Part shown: one piece after another, positions 19,128-20,469 of the stretch
Numbering within the stretch: position 1 is the stretch's first letter
Layout: each line of letters opens with the position of its first letter
NCBI GenBank assembly: GCA_000934455.1
Contig: KN882246.1
Coordinates: 210,261 to 230,729, forward strand
DNA: 20,469 bases
From: Apostichopus parvimensis
Taxonomy: Eukaryota; Echinodermata; Holothuroidea; Aspidochirotida; Stichopodidae
Direction: 5' to 3'
Notes under the pieces: generated by a model
What the model was told of the DNA's origin: nothing
What the model saw: only the letters and a program-made list of their open reading frames with translations
The model's database searches: none
Program-made: the position numbers and the translations under genes

Positions 19128-20469
19128 TTAAACCGAGAGCAACTAATTGACAACAACCGTTAGAGGCCGTTAGAGTACTAACCTGGAATAAATTAGCATG
19201 CTTAAAGTTGCCAGCAATGTTCCTGGTAGCTATGGCCTTCTAACTTACCCTGACATATTTCAGGAGTGTTGATAATGGTATGGTACGAGTGAGGAAGAAG
19301 AGAGTGGCAGTGTAGTGTGTTTTAAAGTTGGTGATCTTTAGTGACCATTTTCAGGGCCAATATTATTGATCTGCAAGCTAAAACTTACTATATACTGTAA
19401 TATATGTATTGAAAGCTGTGGAGGCTATAGCAGGATATGTTAGAGTTTCCTATAATGTTGAAAGTAAGTTACTTAATTTTATGCTCTTTTCTTCGCAATT
19501 GTTTTGAAATTTTAGAAACCATGACGATACAAAATGTCACAAATTGTTGGACATGCTTCATTTCTTCACACATATCGAATTGTTCCATACACGGTTAGAA
19601 TGATTCAAAAAAGTTTCAAAAATGTATGTTTGTGTATGTATGTTTGTGTATGTATGTCAAAAATGTATGTATGTTTCAAAAATGAAAAGTTTCAAAAATT
19701 CAAAAAACTGAAAAACACCAAGTGGACGTTAAAACAGCTGAAACTAAAATCTACTACGGGCAAACTGTAACCTCCTCGTTCATATCATTATTTAGGTACA
19801 TATTCCAAAGTTAGTATCACATTGTGTAGCTATGACAGAGATATGTAATGCAGTAGGCGTATTCCTCGTGAAGTGTTGGATTGGATATCATATCTAGCGT
19901 ATATCCAACGTGAGGAGGAGGTGAAGTGCCGTATTTATTACTTTGCTTCGTTTTAACCCGATGCTTAAATTTAGATGCTGCACATGGAATACTGGTACCT
20001 TTATTAAAATTTATATTTATATTTACATTTATATATTGCGGGTATATTATAGTCTGTACTGGTGTGTAGACGTATGATACTCTATGGTCCCACTTTACGA
20101 AACGATCTTATTAGAAGCGGTATGTGTGATTAAATTTCATGATCAGATATATTGTATGGAGTCGTTTAGCTCATTATTATCTCTATACGAATGAGGTTCA
20201 CAAGGAAACGAGTTGCTGGAATACAATCTTCTATGGTTTTATACCATTTCATTAGGGTGTTTAAATACTCACCTGTTGACAAGTGTGACAATAAGCAGGG
20301 TCCAAACTGGGTGAACCAATCCCTGTAAAGCCCTGAGAAAATACACTGGGTAGTTTTATTAGCACATATATACAGTAGTAGCACCCCAGCCAATCAACAA
20401 CTCTTGGACAGCCCAGCAGACGGAAATGAGAAAAATAATTACATATCACACCTTGTTGCCACATGGTAG
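19128..20469. other. No exon seen; TGTATGT microsatellite and AT tract
   Basis: Presumed intron or intergenic. A TGTATGT-type microsatellite runs from about 19622 to 19675, followed by TTTCAAAAAT-type repeats to about 19710. An AT-rich TTTATAT tract lies at 20001-20037. No OSBP exon, RNA gene or transposon protein is recognised up to the window end. Confidence 0.45.

Overview
The window looks like intronic or intergenic DNA from an animal nuclear genome, probably a marine invertebrate. It is AT-rich, has no long open reading frame, and carries a decayed non-LTR retrotransposon, several tRNA-derived SINE-like pieces, short inverted-repeat elements, a minisatellite and simple-sequence tracts. 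The only host coding sequence I can support is one spliced exon flanked by canonical AG and GT sites, so the DNA is eukaryotic. An invertebrate deuterostome such as an echinoderm would fit the repeat style, but that is a guess from texture and is not proven.

The gene is an oxysterol-binding protein (OSBP) homologue on the + strand. Exon 13094-13274 encodes about 60 residues of the central coiled coil that lies between the PH domain and the FFAT motif and sterol-transfer domain in this family. I found no other OSBP exon. If the gene is intact, its neighbouring introns would be at least about 13 kb upstream and 7 kb downstream; the alternative is an isolated exon or retained fragment.

Layout. 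1-2600: tRNA-like SINE remnant (83-153), pyrimidine-rich tracts, two small tandem duplications, and the 3' coding end of a CR1/L2-like LINE on the minus strand (1946-2590) broken by several frameshifts. 2600-5620: G-rich tracts, including a quadruplex-capable run and 21 consecutive G, followed by three more minus-strand SINE-like copies, two of which form a 154-bp direct duplication. 5620-8510: small tandem repeats, then a striking minisatellite (about 7195-8012) of 18 units around the palindrome AGAGCTCT. 8510-13093: mostly unannotatable, with two nuclear-receptor-like DR1 motifs and a TTAA-bounded inverted-repeat element. 13094-13274: OSBP exon. 13275-20469: presumed intron with a G-rich run, three AGGTCA-type half-sites exactly 10 bp apart, a recurring C-rich dispersed repeat, a second TTAA-bounded element and a fifth minus-strand SINE.

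I see no prokaryotic operon, CRISPR array, rRNA or intact tRNA. No new multi-gene system is visible. The best leads are the alternating two-type minisatellite, the nuclear-receptor-like direct repeats around an exon of a sterol-binding gene (possibly coincidental or repeat-borne), and the strong excess of TACTGTA/TACAGTA across the window.
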